A DNA stretch of 33,899 bases from Phocaeicola coprophilus DSM 18228 = JCM 13818 (lineage in GTDB: Bacteria; Bacteroidota; Bacteroidia; Bacteroidales; Bacteroidaceae): contig NZ_EQ973635.1 of assembly GCF_000157915.1 (NCBI RefSeq), positions 222,870 to 256,768 of the forward strand, in the 5' to 3' direction. The notes beneath the pieces were generated by a model. It did no database searches. It saw only the letters and a program-made list of their open reading frames with translations, and had not been told where the DNA came from. Position numbers and translations under genes: made by a program. Shown here piece by piece: positions 6,844-14,712 of this stretch. The stretch's first letter is position 1, and each line of letters begins with the position of its first letter.

Positions 6844-9060
6844 ATGGAAGAAGCACTTTTTTTTACTCCGGAGGAGCACAGACAACTGATTGCACTCTAT
6901 AAAAAGATCCTGCAACTATCCGGAGAGACTCTACTAAAAGACGACTGCCACAAGTTGAAGAACCACTTGATTGCTGCCGCTTCCAGCAAAAGCATTCCCC
7001 GAAACGTGTTCGGTATGAATTCCATCATCAAGGACATGCAGACAGCCGTCATTGTCAGCGAAGAAATCGGAATGCGACGGGCTTCCATCCTGGGTATTAT
7101 GCTGCATGAATCCGTGAAATGCGGATTCTGTTCCCTGGAGTCCGTGCAACAGGAATACGGAGAAGACGTGGCCGGAATCATTCGGGGACTGGTAAAGATC
7201 AACGAACTCTACACGAAAAGCCCGACCATCGAATCAGAAAACTTCCGCAACCTGCTGCTTTCGTTTGCCGAAGACATGCGGGTTATCCTCATCATGATTG
7301 CAGACCGCGTCAACCTGATGCGGCAGATCAAAGACTGCCCCAACGAAGAGGCACGCCTGGAAGTGGCCAATGAAGCGGCTTATCTCTATGCTCCGCTGGC
7401 ACACAAGCTGGGACTTTACAAGCTGAAATCAGAACTTGAGGACTTATCGCTGAAATATACACAGCACGACATCTATTACCACATCAAGGACAAACTGAAT
7501 GCCACCAAGGCAGCACGCGACCGGTATATCGACGCTTTCATCGAACCGGTACGCAGAAAGCTGGAAGAGGCCGGGCTGAAATTCCACATCAAAGGACGCA
7601 CCAAGTCCATCCATTCCATCTATCAGAAGATGAAGAAACAGGGCTGTCCGTTCGAAGGTGTATACGATCTGTTTGCCATCCGCATTATCCTCGACTCCCC
7701 TATTGACAAGGAAAAACAGGAATGCTGGCAGGCTTACTCCATCGTGACCGACATGTATCTGCCCAACCCCAAGCGACTCCGTGACTGGCTGTCCGTCCCC
7801 AAAAGCAACGGCTATGAATCCCTGCACATCACCGTCATGGGACCGGAAGGAAAATGGGTGGAAGTACAGATCCGTACCGAACGCATGGACGAAATCGCCG
7901 AAAAAGGACTTGCAGCCCACTGGAGATATAAAGGTATCAAGGGAGAAACGGGACTGGACGAATGGCTGAACTCCATCCGCGAGACACTGGAGAATGCAGA
8001 CAGCGACATGGAAGCTATGGATCAGTTCAAACTGGATCTCTACAAAGATGAAGTCTTCGTATTCACTCCCAAAGGCGACCTTTACAAACTGCCGCAGGGA
8101 GCCACCATCCTCGACTTTGCCTTTACCATCCACACCAGCATCGGAAGCCGGTGTATCGGAGCACGCGTCAACGGAAAAAACGTTCCTTTGCGGCAAACCC
8201 TGAACAGCGGTGATCAGGTGGAGATCATCACTTCGAGCACACAGACTCCGAAAAGAGACTGGCTGAACTTCGTCACGACCTCCAAGGCGCGCACCAAGAT
8301 CCGCCAGACCCTGAAGGAAATTGCGGCCAAGCAGACCCAGTTTGCCAAGGAAACCCTGGAACGCAAGTTCAAGAACCGCAAGCTGGAATACGATGAAGCC
8401 ATCCTGATGAGACTCATCCGCAAGCTGGGCTACAAGAATGTCACCGACTTCTATCAGGGCATTGCCGACGAGACCATGGATGTCAATACCATCATCGACA
8501 AGTACCTGGAACTCCAGAAACGGGAAAGCGAGCAGCGGGACGAAATCACTTACCGAAGCGCCGAGGCCTACAACCTGCAACAGCCTGTGGAAGGCAAGGA
8601 TTATTACAAGGACGACGTACTGGTGATCGACCAAAATCTGAAGGGACTTGACTTCACGCTGGCGCGCTGCTGCAACCCCATCTACGGCGACGAGGTATTC
8701 GGATTCGTCAGCATCTCGGGAGGAATCAAGATCCACCGCTGCGACTGCCCGAACGCCAAAGACATGAAGTCCAGATTCCCCTACCGCATCGTACGCGCCA
8801 AATGGGCAGGAAAGAGCCAGGGCAAGCAATACCCCATCACCCTGCGCATCGTGGGACATGACGATATCGGTATCGTGACGAATATCACTTCCATCATCAA
8901 TAAGGAGAGTGACATTCTGCTGCGGTCCATCAGCATCGATTCTCACGACGGACTTTTCTCCGGCATGCTGACCGTAATGGTAGACGATACGGGAAAACTG
9001 GAAGCACTGATCAAGAAGATCAAAACCGTAAAAGGAGTGAAACAGGTCAACAGAGGATAG
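6844..9060 (+). CDS. relA: RelA/SpoT-family (p)ppGpp synthetase with degenerate hydrolase domain
   Basis: A 738-residue long RSH enzyme that makes the alarmone (p)ppGpp. Domain order is complete: HD-type hydrolase region (about 25-200), synthetase (about 230-360: GRTKSIHSIYQKM, YDLFAIR with D275, VEVQIRT with E340), TGS (about 402-463), a zinc-finger-like region (C609, C610, H631, C633, C635) and a C-terminal ACT domain (662-738). The hydrolase site is broken: the usual HDxxED reads HESVKC (88-93), the HPxxVA histidine is missing, and the asparagine after ADR is replaced (ADRVNLM, 153-159). The synthetase has an RxRD motif (311-314), near the RxKD form. It is therefore probably a synthesis-only, RelA-type enzyme. 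An approximate -7 (TAACTTTA, 6811-6818) precedes it. Confidence 0.92.
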   Translation: MEEALFFTPEEHRQLIALYKKILQLSGETLLKDDCHKLKNHLIAAASSKSIPRNVFGMNSIIKDMQTAVIVSEEIGMRRASILGIMLHESVKCGFCSLESVQQEYGEDVAGIIRGLVKINELYTKSPTIESENFRNLLLSFAEDMRVILIMIADRVNLMRQIKDCPNEEARLEVANEAAYLYAPLAHKLGLYKLKSELEDLSLKYTQHDIYYHIKDKLNATKAARDRYIDAFIEPVRRKLEEAGLKFHIKGRTKSIHSIYQKMKKQGCPFEGVYDLFAIRIILDSPIDKEKQECWQAYSIVTDMYLPNPKRLRDWLSVPKSNGYESLHITVMGPEGKWVEVQIRTERMDEIAEKGLAAHWRYKGIKGETGLDEWLNSIRETLENADSDMEAMDQFKLDLYKDEVFVFTPKGDLYKLPQGATILDFAFTIHTSIGSRCIGARVNGKNVPLRQTLNSGDQVEIITSSTQTPKRDWLNFVTTSKARTKIRQTLKEIAAKQTQFAKETLERKFKNRKLEYDEAILMRLIRKLGYKNVTDFYQGIADETMDVNTIIDKYLELQKRESEQRDEITYRSAEAYNLQQPVEGKDYYKDDVLVIDQNLKGLDFTLARCCNPIYGDEVFGFVSISGGIKIHRCDCPNAKDMKSRFPYRIVRAKWAGKSQGKQYPITLRIVGHDDIGIVTNITSIINKESDILLRSISIDSHDGLFSGMLTVMVDDTGKLEALIKKIKTVKGVKQVNRG

Positions 9061-9146
9061 TTATTCGTTAATAAACCTAATCAAGACAACCTAAATCGCA
9101 CAAAAATCAGTACTTTTACAGCGGTTTAACTAAAAAGGACATAGCA

Positions 9147-9542
9147 ATGAAAAAAATTTTTCTCAGCGCACTCCTGATTACACTGAGTGCACTATTCGTT
9201 TTTGCTCAGGGAACGGCTCTGATTAAATTTGAAAAGACGAGCCACAACTTCGGATCTTTCTCTGAAAGCAACCCGAAAGTTACCTGTACTTTCAAGTTTA
9301 CCAATGCCGGTGACGGCCCGCTGGTGATCCACCAGGCCATTGCTTCCTGCGGATGCACCGTACCGCAATATCCGAAAGAACCCATCAAACCGGGAGAAAG
9401 CGGTATCATTACAGTAACTTACGACGGTGCAGGCAAGTTCCCCGGACATTTCCGCAAGACCATCACCCTGCGCACGAACAGTAAAGACGAAATCACCCGA
9501 CTGGTCATTGAAGGAGACATGATGCCATCGGCTGACAAATAA
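9147..9542 (+). CDS. Exported DUF1573 protein
   Basis: A 131-residue protein with a signal peptide (residues 1-20, MKKIFLSALLITLSALFVFA) followed by one DUF1573 Ig-like domain. The family hallmarks are present: FEKTSHNFGSFSE, FKFTNAGDGPLVI, ASCGCTVPQYPKEPIKPGESG and ITVTYD. The SCGCT motif supplies two cysteines. It is secreted to the periplasm or surface; no biochemical role is known to me. It lies 86 bp after relA and is followed by a strong terminator, so it may be co-transcribed with relA or have its own promoter (an approximate TACTTTTA -7 lies upstream). Confidence 0.9.
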   Translation: MKKIFLSALLITLSALFVFAQGTALIKFEKTSHNFGSFSESNPKVTCTFKFTNAGDGPLVIHQAIASCGCTVPQYPKEPIKPGESGIITVTYDGAGKFPGHFRKTITLRTNSKDEITRLVIEGDMMPSADK

Positions 9543-9554
9543 TACGGATCATCC

Positions 9555-9581
9555 CCCGGCCCCGAAAAGCCGGGTTTTTTT
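9555..9581 (+). terminator. Rho-independent terminator after DUF1573 gene
   Basis: CCCGGC (9555-9560) pairs with GCCGGG (9569-9574) around an 8-nt loop, followed directly by seven Ts (9575-9581). It lies 12 bp past the stop codon. Confidence 0.88.
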
Positions 9582-9899
9582 ATGCCCGTAAAAACGTCGA
9601 ATTCTTTTCATGAAAAGCCCGAGGGCTTTTCCCCTGAACGCCGAAACGTTTTTAAAAAACTCCGGCGGCTTCTGAAACAATTCCCCAAAGGTCCGGCAAC
9701 CCCTTCCAGGGCATCCGGAACCAGGGAAAAAATCGTGCGGTCGATGAGCCGGAATCGTGCGGTCGTTGGGGCTGAATTATGCGGTCGTTGGAGCCGGATC
9801 GTGCGGTCGATTTTTCCCCTTCCTGCAAACCCTTCAGAACAGGCTCCTGCCCGCCTCCGTCTTCCCGGAGAAAAACCTCGCCGGAAGAGTATAAAAAAA
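9582..9899. other. Non-coding GC-rich patch with dyads
   Basis: This 318-bp interval lies between two terminators. The only long open frame on the plus strand runs on antisense through rpsP and its product is low-complexity, so I do not call a gene. The interval holds an 18-bp perfect palindrome at 9613-9630 (AAAAGCCC-GA-GGGCTTTT), a GTTTTT/AAAAAAC dyad near 9648-9660, and the 22-bp tandem repeat listed separately. Its origin is unknown. Confidence 0.5.
9731..9818. repeat. Four-unit 22-bp tandem repeat
   Basis: Units start at 9731, 9753, 9775 and 9797, an exact 22-bp period. The consensus begins AATCGTGCGGTCG and ends in a GAGCCGG-like tail; the last unit keeps only its first half. The array is bracketed by a matching inverted pair, GGGAAAAAATCG (9725-9736) and CGATTTTTCCC (9808-9818), so the whole array could fold as one long stem-loop. 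There are no variable spacers, so it is not a CRISPR. Confidence 0.8.
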
Positions 9900-9927
9900 G
9901 AGGATGCATCCCTCAGGACACATCCTC
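9893..9927 (-). terminator. Rho-independent terminator of rpsP
   Basis: On the minus strand a 12-bp stem (9916-9927 pairing with 9900-9911, two G-T wobbles) with a 4-nt loop is followed by seven Ts (plus-strand A-run 9893-9899). It starts 33 bp past the rpsP stop. Confidence 0.85.
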
Positions 9928-9960
9928 CAGTTTCTTTTACTGCAAGTGTGATGCAAGCAA

Positions 9961-10509
9961 TCAAGCTTCAGCAGGAGCTTCAGCAGCTTCTTCAGCAGGA
10001 GCTTCTTCTGCGTTTGCAGCAGCCTCAGCTTCAGCTTTGGCAGCAGCTTCAGCAGCTTTCTTTTCAGCTACCTTCTGAGCGATTGTTTCATTTACTTTCT
10101 TTTCAGCTTCCAGACGTGCCTTCTCAGCAGCCTTCTTAGCTTCTGCGTCTTTTGCTCTCAAAGCGTCCAGACCAGCCTGTTTGTTTTCTTTCCAGGCATT
10201 GAAGCGAGCTTCAGCAGTAGCTTCATCGAATGCACCTTTAGCAACACCACCCAGCAAGTGTTTCTTCATGTAAACACCTTCGCGAGACAAGATAGTGCGT
10301 ACAGTGTCAGTAGGCTGAGCACCTACCATCACCCAGTGCAATGCACGTTCAAAATTCAAATCTACTGTGGCAGGATTGGTATTCGGGTTGTAAGTACCAA
10401 TTTTCTCAGTAAATCTACCATCACGTGGTGCTCTTGCATCTGCAATAACAATAGCATAGAACGCATATCCTTTGCGTCCGTTTCTCTGCAATCTGATTTT
10501 CGTTGCCAT
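9961..10509 (-). CDS. rpsP: 30S ribosomal protein S16 with long charged C-terminal tail
   Basis: Component of the small ribosomal subunit. Residues 1 to about 85 are a full S16 domain ([58 protein letters not shown]). The protein is 182 residues, about twice the usual bacterial length: residues about 95-182 are an Ala/Glu/Lys-rich, probably helical tail ending in [15 protein letters not shown]. Extended S16 tails are common in Bacteroidetes; their role is unknown to me. It is transcribed alone from a good promoter 70 bp upstream and ends at a strong terminator. The rimM-trmD neighbours seen in other phyla are not present. Confidence 0.96.
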   Translation of the reverse strand: MATKIRLQRNGRKGYAFYAIVIADARAPRDGRFTEKIGTYNPNTNPATVDLNFERALHWVMVGAQPTDTVRTILSREGVYMKKHLLGGVAKGAFDEATAEARFNAWKENKQAGLDALRAKDAEAKKAAEKARLEAEKKVNETIAQKVAEKKAAEAAAKAEAEAAANAEEAPAEEAAEAPAEA

Positions 10510-10576
10510 TTTCTTTTAAAATTTCTTTTTTAGTTTTTATTGATTTGAATTATGCCATCAACTCGTAATGGCGCGG

Positions 10577-10607
10577 CAAAGGTACGAATAATCTTTTATT
10601 CCACCAA
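10577..10607 (-). promoter_or_regulatory. rpsP promoter
   Basis: Minus strand: exact -7 element TACCTTTG (10577-10584) and a TTG core of the -33 element (10605-10607) 20 bp upstream. The predicted leader before the rpsP ATG is about 60 nt and AT-rich, with a small GCCAT/ATGGC hairpin (10554-10572). Confidence 0.7.
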
Positions 10608-10615
10608 GCTTTATC

Positions 10616-11467
10616 TTATAATTTACTGATTTCCCGCAACCATTTTTCCAGTTCGCCGGTCCATTGGCGCTTGTAGGGGAAGCTGTCGTTATATCCCCAT
10701 CCGTGACCTCCGACAGGATAAACATGCAGACTGCTGGCCGGTACCTGATTGTTCACAAGCGCCTGAAAATAATTCAGACTGTTGGCAACAGGAACAGCCG
10801 TATCATCACTGCTGTGCATGATAAAGGCGGGCGGCGTCTGCGGTGTTACCTGAAGTTCATTGGAATATTCCCTGACCTTCTCGGCGGAAGGATTCTGCCC
10901 CAGCAGATTGATGCGGGATCCGCGATGGTTTATTTTCGGGTCCATGCTGATAACCGGATAAAAAAGAATCTGGAAATCAGGACGGGTTTCCGCATCAAAA
11001 TGGGTAGCGGCCGTACTTGCCAGATGTCCGCCTGCCGAAGCGCCCATCACGCCGACTTTCTTCACCTGCCAGTCATCCGCATGACTGCGCATGACACGGA
11101 TAGCCTGATGTACATCGCTCAGAGGTACCTCATCGTGTCCGTTGGGCATCCGGTAGCGGAGTACTGCATACGTTATGCCCTGACTGTTGAACCAGGCGGC
11201 CATGTCTGTTCCCTCGTGGTGCATGGCCAGAATCGAATATCCTCCTCCCGGACAGGCTACGACGGACAGTCCGTTTCCTTTTTCAGCCGGATAGACATAC
11301 AGGATAGCCTCCCGGGTATTCTTGGGATAATCCGGATCCGTCAGATCTTCCTGCAGGATGCCGTTGTCGTTAGGGGCACCATCAGGCCATAATTTAATCT
11401 CAATTGCTTTCTGGGCAAAGAGAGCGGCCGGAAGGAGAAACAAAAGGAAAAGCAATGACTTTTTCAT
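10616..11467 (-). CDS. Secreted alpha/beta-hydrolase (esterase, acetyl-xylan-esterase-like)
   Basis: A 283-residue exported serine hydrolase. Residues 1-18 form a signal peptide (MKKSLLFLLFLLPAALFA). The catalytic machinery is readable: oxyanion loop ACPGGGY (71-77), nucleophile elbow GASAGGH with S144, acid at D221 or D222 (HSSDDTAVP) and H255 (GGHGWG). The overall pattern, starting with the IEIKLWPDGAP stretch, resembles the BD-FAE/acetyl-esterase group that removes acetyl groups from polysaccharides, but the substrate is not determined here. It lies 21 bp after the OPT transporter on the same strand and is probably co-transcribed with it. Confidence 0.88.
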   Translation of the reverse strand: MKKSLLFLLFLLPAALFAQKAIEIKLWPDGAPNDNGILQEDLTDPDYPKNTREAILYVYPAEKGNGLSVVACPGGGYSILAMHHEGTDMAAWFNSQGITYAVLRYRMPNGHDEVPLSDVHQAIRVMRSHADDWQVKKVGVMGASAGGHLASTAATHFDAETRPDFQILFYPVISMDPKINHRGSRINLLGQNPSAEKVREYSNELQVTPQTPPAFIMHSSDDTAVPVANSLNYFQALVNNQVPASSLHVYPVGGHGWGYNDSFPYKRQWTGELEKWLREISKL

Positions 11468-11488
11468 ACGGCAAATACTTTTCAGCGT

Positions 11489-13477
11489 TTATTTTTTCAG
11501 TTTCATGCTTGCTTTCACCAGATAAGTGATCAGCAGGATATAAGCCAGCAACGATACGATCTGACTCATCGGATTTGCCAGCCAGCTTTCGTTGATCAGA
11601 TTGATTTTACAGTAACGCATAATGGCACTTACCACACCCATCAGGGCACCTCCGGCAATGAATCCGGAAGCCAGCAGGGTTCCTTTCTCACCACGTGCAC
11701 TGTTCACTGCTTCGTCCTTGCTGCGGGTTGTGACATACCAGTTGACAGCACCGCCGACCAGCAACGGAAGGTTCAGTTCAAGAGGAATGAACATTCCCAG
11801 CGCAAAGGCCAGTGCAGGCACTCCGCAGAAAGTCAGGATCAGAGCAAGCAAGGCTCCGGCTCCATACAACAGCCAGGGCGCTCCCACTCCATTCATCAGC
11901 GGATCAATCACAGCCGCCATGGCATTGGCCTGCGGGGCAGCCAGCTGTCCGCTCGTAAAGCCGTATGATTCATTCAAAACCATAATCACACCGCCTACGG
12001 TAGCAGCCGATACCAGAGTTCCGAGGAACTTCCAGGTTTCCTGCTTCTTCGGGGTACTTCCCAGCCAGTAACCGATCTTCAGGTCAGTGATAAAACCTCC
12101 GGCCATGGAAAGAGCCGTACATACAACGCCTCCCATTACCAGGGCAGCCACCATTCCTGTCGCTCCGTTCAAGCCAACAGCAACCATGATAACCGATGCC
12201 AGAATCAGTGTCATCAGAGTCATTCCCGATACAGGATTGGTTCCCACAATGGCAATCGCATTGGCTGCGACCGTTGTGAACAGGAACGAAATACCTGCTA
12301 CCAGCAGAATGGCTACCACTGTATGCAACACATTTCCCTGCATTACGTCGAAGTAGAAGAACAGCAGTACCAGCAACAGGGTAAAGATAGATCCGAAAGC
12401 GATGATCTTCATTGAAATATCTTTCTGCGTACGTTCAGCCTTCGCTTCAACTTTCTTTCCACCCATTTCGCGGGCAGCAAGACTCACCGCACTCTTGATG
12501 ATTCCCCAGGAACGGACAATACCAATGATACCGGCCATCGCAATACCACCGATACCGATGCTCTTGGCATATTCGGAGAAAATCTGTTCGGGTGACATGT
12601 CTTTTACAGCCACTGCAATCGAAGGATTCCATGCATTCAGCACCTGATCTCCCCAAAGCAGAGAGAAACCGGGAACAATGATCAGCCAGACAGCCAGTGA
12701 ACCGGCACAGATGATGGCCGCATACTTCAGTCCGACAATGTATCCGAGTCCCAGTACGGCAGCACCCGTATTGATCTTGAAAACCAGTTTCAGCTTCTCA
12801 GCCAGGGTTTCTCCCCATCCGCAGACACGGCTCGTGAAGTTTTCATTCCACCAGCCGAAAGTTCCCACGATGAAGTCATACAGACCTCCTACAAGGCCCG
12901 CCATCAGCAGCGGTTTGGCCTGATCGCCTCCCTTTTCACCGGAAACAAGCACCTGAGTACTGGCCGTAGCTTCCGGGAAAGGATATTCACCATGTTTCTC
13001 ACTTACGAAATATTTACGGAATGGAATCAGGAAAAGAATACCCAGCACACCGCCCAGCAGGGAGCTGATGAACATCTGCATAAAGTTGACCGTCATTTCG
13101 GGATACTTTTCCTGCAGGATATAAAGAGCAGGAAGCGTAAAGATAGCACCGGCTACAATTACGCCTGAGCAGGCACCGACGGACTGAATCATGACATTCT
13201 CTCCCAGTGCGCCTTTGCGCTTGGTGGCACTTGACACACCCACGGCAATAATGGCAATAGGAATGGCGGCTTCAAACACCTGTCCTACTTTCAGGCCCAG
13301 AAAGGCCGCTGCTGCCGAGAAAATGACAGCCATCACAATACCCCAGCTTACAGACCAAAGGTTAACTTCCGGATAAGTTTTGTCGGGAGACATCAAAGGT
13401 TCATACTTTTCCCCCGGCTTCAGCGGCCGGAATGCGTTTTCAGGCAATCCAACCGGTTTTTCTTGTTCTTCTTTCAT
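11489..13477 (-). CDS. OPT-family oligopeptide transporter
   Basis: A 662-residue inner-membrane transporter with some 14-16 hydrophobic segments, matching the OPT superfamily length. Recognisable family stretches include the N-terminal ...PEVNLWSVSWGIVMAVIFSAAAAFLGLKVGQVFEAAIPIAI, the HGEYPFPEA motif near 160, and NPVSGMTLMTLI in the C-terminal half. Bacterial OPT proteins import small peptides or metal-chelate compounds by proton coupling; the actual substrate cannot be told. It is the first gene of a two-gene unit with the esterase. A -7 element TACTTTTG (13522-13529, minus) lies 45 bp before the ATG. I see no frame disruption. Confidence 0.92.
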   Translation of the reverse strand: MKEEQEKPVGLPENAFRPLKPGEKYEPLMSPDKTYPEVNLWSVSWGIVMAVIFSAAAAFLGLKVGQVFEAAIPIAIIAVGVSSATKRKGALGENVMIQSVGACSGVIVAGAIFTLPALYILQEKYPEMTVNFMQMFISSLLGGVLGILFLIPFRKYFVSEKHGEYPFPEATASTQVLVSGEKGGDQAKPLLMAGLVGGLYDFIVGTFGWWNENFTSRVCGWGETLAEKLKLVFKINTGAAVLGLGYIVGLKYAAIICAGSLAVWLIIVPGFSLLWGDQVLNAWNPSIAVAVKDMSPEQIFSEYAKSIGIGGIAMAGIIGIVRSWGIIKSAVSLAAREMGGKKVEAKAERTQKDISMKIIAFGSIFTLLLVLLFFYFDVMQGNVLHTVVAILLVAGISFLFTTVAANAIAIVGTNPVSGMTLMTLILASVIMVAVGLNGATGMVAALVMGGVVCTALSMAGGFITDLKIGYWLGSTPKKQETWKFLGTLVSAATVGGVIMVLNESYGFTSGQLAAPQANAMAAVIDPLMNGVGAPWLLYGAGALLALILTFCGVPALAFALGMFIPLELNLPLLVGGAVNWYVTTRSKDEAVNSARGEKGTLLASGFIAGGALMGVVSAIMRYCKINLINESWLANPMSQIVSLLAYILLITYLVKASMKLKK

Positions 13478-13521
13478 GCGCTTCTATAGTTTTTGATTAG
13501 TAATTTTCCTTTTATCGCGTC

Positions 13522-13529
13522 CAAAAGTA
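13522..13529 (-). promoter_or_regulatory. -7 promoter element for the OPT operon
   Basis: Minus-strand TACTTTTG matches TAnnTTTG, 44 bp before the OPT start codon. The -33 element is not clear. Confidence 0.4.
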
Positions 13530-13672
13530 CGAAAAATTAGGTCAGAAAAGGAATTTTTGACAAACAAAACGCACCAAAGCACACAGATCTTACGGATCCG
13601 TCTCCCTATACCTTATTATATATAAGAGCCAAAGCAGAGGCAATCTTTTCAGGAACATGCGGAAGAGGAGAT

Positions 13673-13710
13673 AAAAAAAGAAGCTCACAAATCCTTCATT
13701 TGTGAGCTTC
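13673..13710 (-). terminator. Terminator of tRNA-Asp
   Basis: A perfect 13-bp stem (13680-13692 with 13698-13710) around a 5-nt loop, followed on the minus strand by seven Ts (plus A-run 13673-13679). It lies 38 bp past the tRNA 3' end. Confidence 0.88.
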
Positions 13711-13747
13711 TTCGCTTTCAGATTCTCAGTTTTCACTGAACCTCAGC

Positions 13748-13820
13748 GGTGCGTACGGGACTCGAACCCGTGACCCCATGCGTGACAGGCATGTATTCTA
13801 ACCAACTGAACTAACGCACC
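13748..13820 (-). tRNA. tRNA-Asp (anticodon GTC)
   Basis: A 73-nt cloverleaf on the minus strand: acceptor stem GGTGCGT/ACGCACC, D-arm with GTTCAGTTGGTTAGAAT, anticodon stem CATGC/GCATG with loop CTGTCAC (anticodon GTC), and T-arm ACGGG-TTCGAGT-CCCGT. CCA is not encoded. It has its own promoter and terminator and stands alone. Confidence 0.97.
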
Positions 13821-13860
13821 AGTATTTTTACTTTATTGCTTTCTCTCTCGATTGCGGATG

Positions 13861-13890
13861 CAAAGATACAACAAATTCTTTATTCTGCAA
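13861..13890 (-). promoter_or_regulatory. tRNA-Asp promoter
   Basis: Minus strand: exact -7 element TATCTTTG (13861-13868) and a TTG-containing -33 element (13888-13890) 19 bp upstream; the tRNA begins about 40 bp downstream. Confidence 0.65.
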
Positions 13891-14027
13891 TACTTCTTGC
13901 TCTTTTTTCTAAAAAAAATGCATTGACTCTCCGGGTATCCGGAAGCGTCATCCAAACAAACAGCCTGCAAAAAGGCCTGTACCATCAACTTTTTGTCATT
14001 ATTCTTAGGAGATAAACAATAATTAGT

Positions 14028-14035
14028 TATTTTTG
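14028..14035 (+). promoter_or_regulatory. -7 promoter element for the his operon
   Basis: TATTTTTG matches TAnnTTTG 36 bp before the hisH ATG. It overlaps an upstream in-frame TTG, which argues that the TTG is not a start codon. No clear -33 element. Confidence 0.5.
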
Positions 14036-14071
14036 CGGAAAAGTGTCTATCAAACACCAAATTTCAGATTC

Positions 14072-14662
14072 ATGAAAACAGCTATTATCAAATACAACGC
14101 CGGAAACATCTTTTCCGTCAGCCATGCCCTCAAAAGGCTTGGGGTGGAAGCTATCCTTACAGACAACCCCGAGGAACTGCTGAGTGCCGATAAAATTATC
14201 TTCCCCGGTGTGGGAGAAGCCGGAACAACCATGAAGCACTTGCAGGAACACGGGCTGGACCGCCTCATCAGGGATCTGAAACAGCCCGTACTGGGAATCT
14301 GCCTGGGCATGCAACTGATGTGCCGGCATTCGGAGGAAGGGGATGTGGACTGCCTCGGCATCTTTGACACCGACGTGAAACGTTTTCTTCCCCAACGGCA
14401 GGAAGACAAAGTGCCCCACACCGGATGGGATACCATCTCCAGCCTGCAGGATCCGCTTTTCAAAGGACTTTCGCCGGAGGAATACGTTTATTTCGTACAT
14501 AGTTTCTATGTACCGGTCAATCCATTTACTGCTGCCGTGACCGACTATATCCTGCCTTTCAGCGCAGCTTTGCATAAGGACAATTATTATGCAACCCAGT
14601 TTCATCCGGAAAAAAGCGGAAGAATCGGGGAACGGATCCTGACCAACTTCCTGGAACTGTAA
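14072..14662 (+). CDS. hisH: Imidazole glycerol phosphate synthase, glutaminase subunit
   Basis: Glutamine amidotransferase subunit that feeds ammonia to HisF in histidine synthesis. The 196-residue length is normal. The triad is present: C77 in GICLGMQLMC, H178 and E180 in QFHPEKSG; the oxyanion PGVGEAG strand is at 45-51. I chose the ATG at 14072 (MKTAIIKYNAGN) because the earlier in-frame TTG at 14033 lies inside the promoter -7 element. It is the first gene of the hisH-hisA-hisF-hisIE run, 50 bp before hisA. Confidence 0.97.
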   Translation: MKTAIIKYNAGNIFSVSHALKRLGVEAILTDNPEELLSADKIIFPGVGEAGTTMKHLQEHGLDRLIRDLKQPVLGICLGMQLMCRHSEEGDVDCLGIFDTDVKRFLPQRQEDKVPHTGWDTISSLQDPLFKGLSPEEYVYFVHSFYVPVNPFTAAVTDYILPFSAALHKDNYYATQFHPEKSGRIGERILTNFLEL

Positions 14663-14712
14663 GATCCGGACTGTTATTTATCCTAATATCAACGAATACA
14701 GATTTTCATACC

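Noticed and set aside
7444-8946. 500-residue minus-strand open frame inside relA
   Set aside because: It is the mirror of a complete, conserved RSH gene; no family motifs are visible in the product.
9731-9818. CRISPR array
   Set aside because: The units abut with no unique spacers and no cas genes are nearby.
9582-10139. 185-residue plus-strand open frame
   Set aside because: It runs antisense through rpsP, its C-terminal part is low-complexity Gln/Leu from the Ala/Glu-rich S16 tail, and its N-terminal part spans the tandem repeat and terminators.
14033-14071. Upstream TTG start for hisH
   Set aside because: The TTG lies inside the -7 promoter element, and the ATG at 14072 gives the conserved HisH N-terminus.
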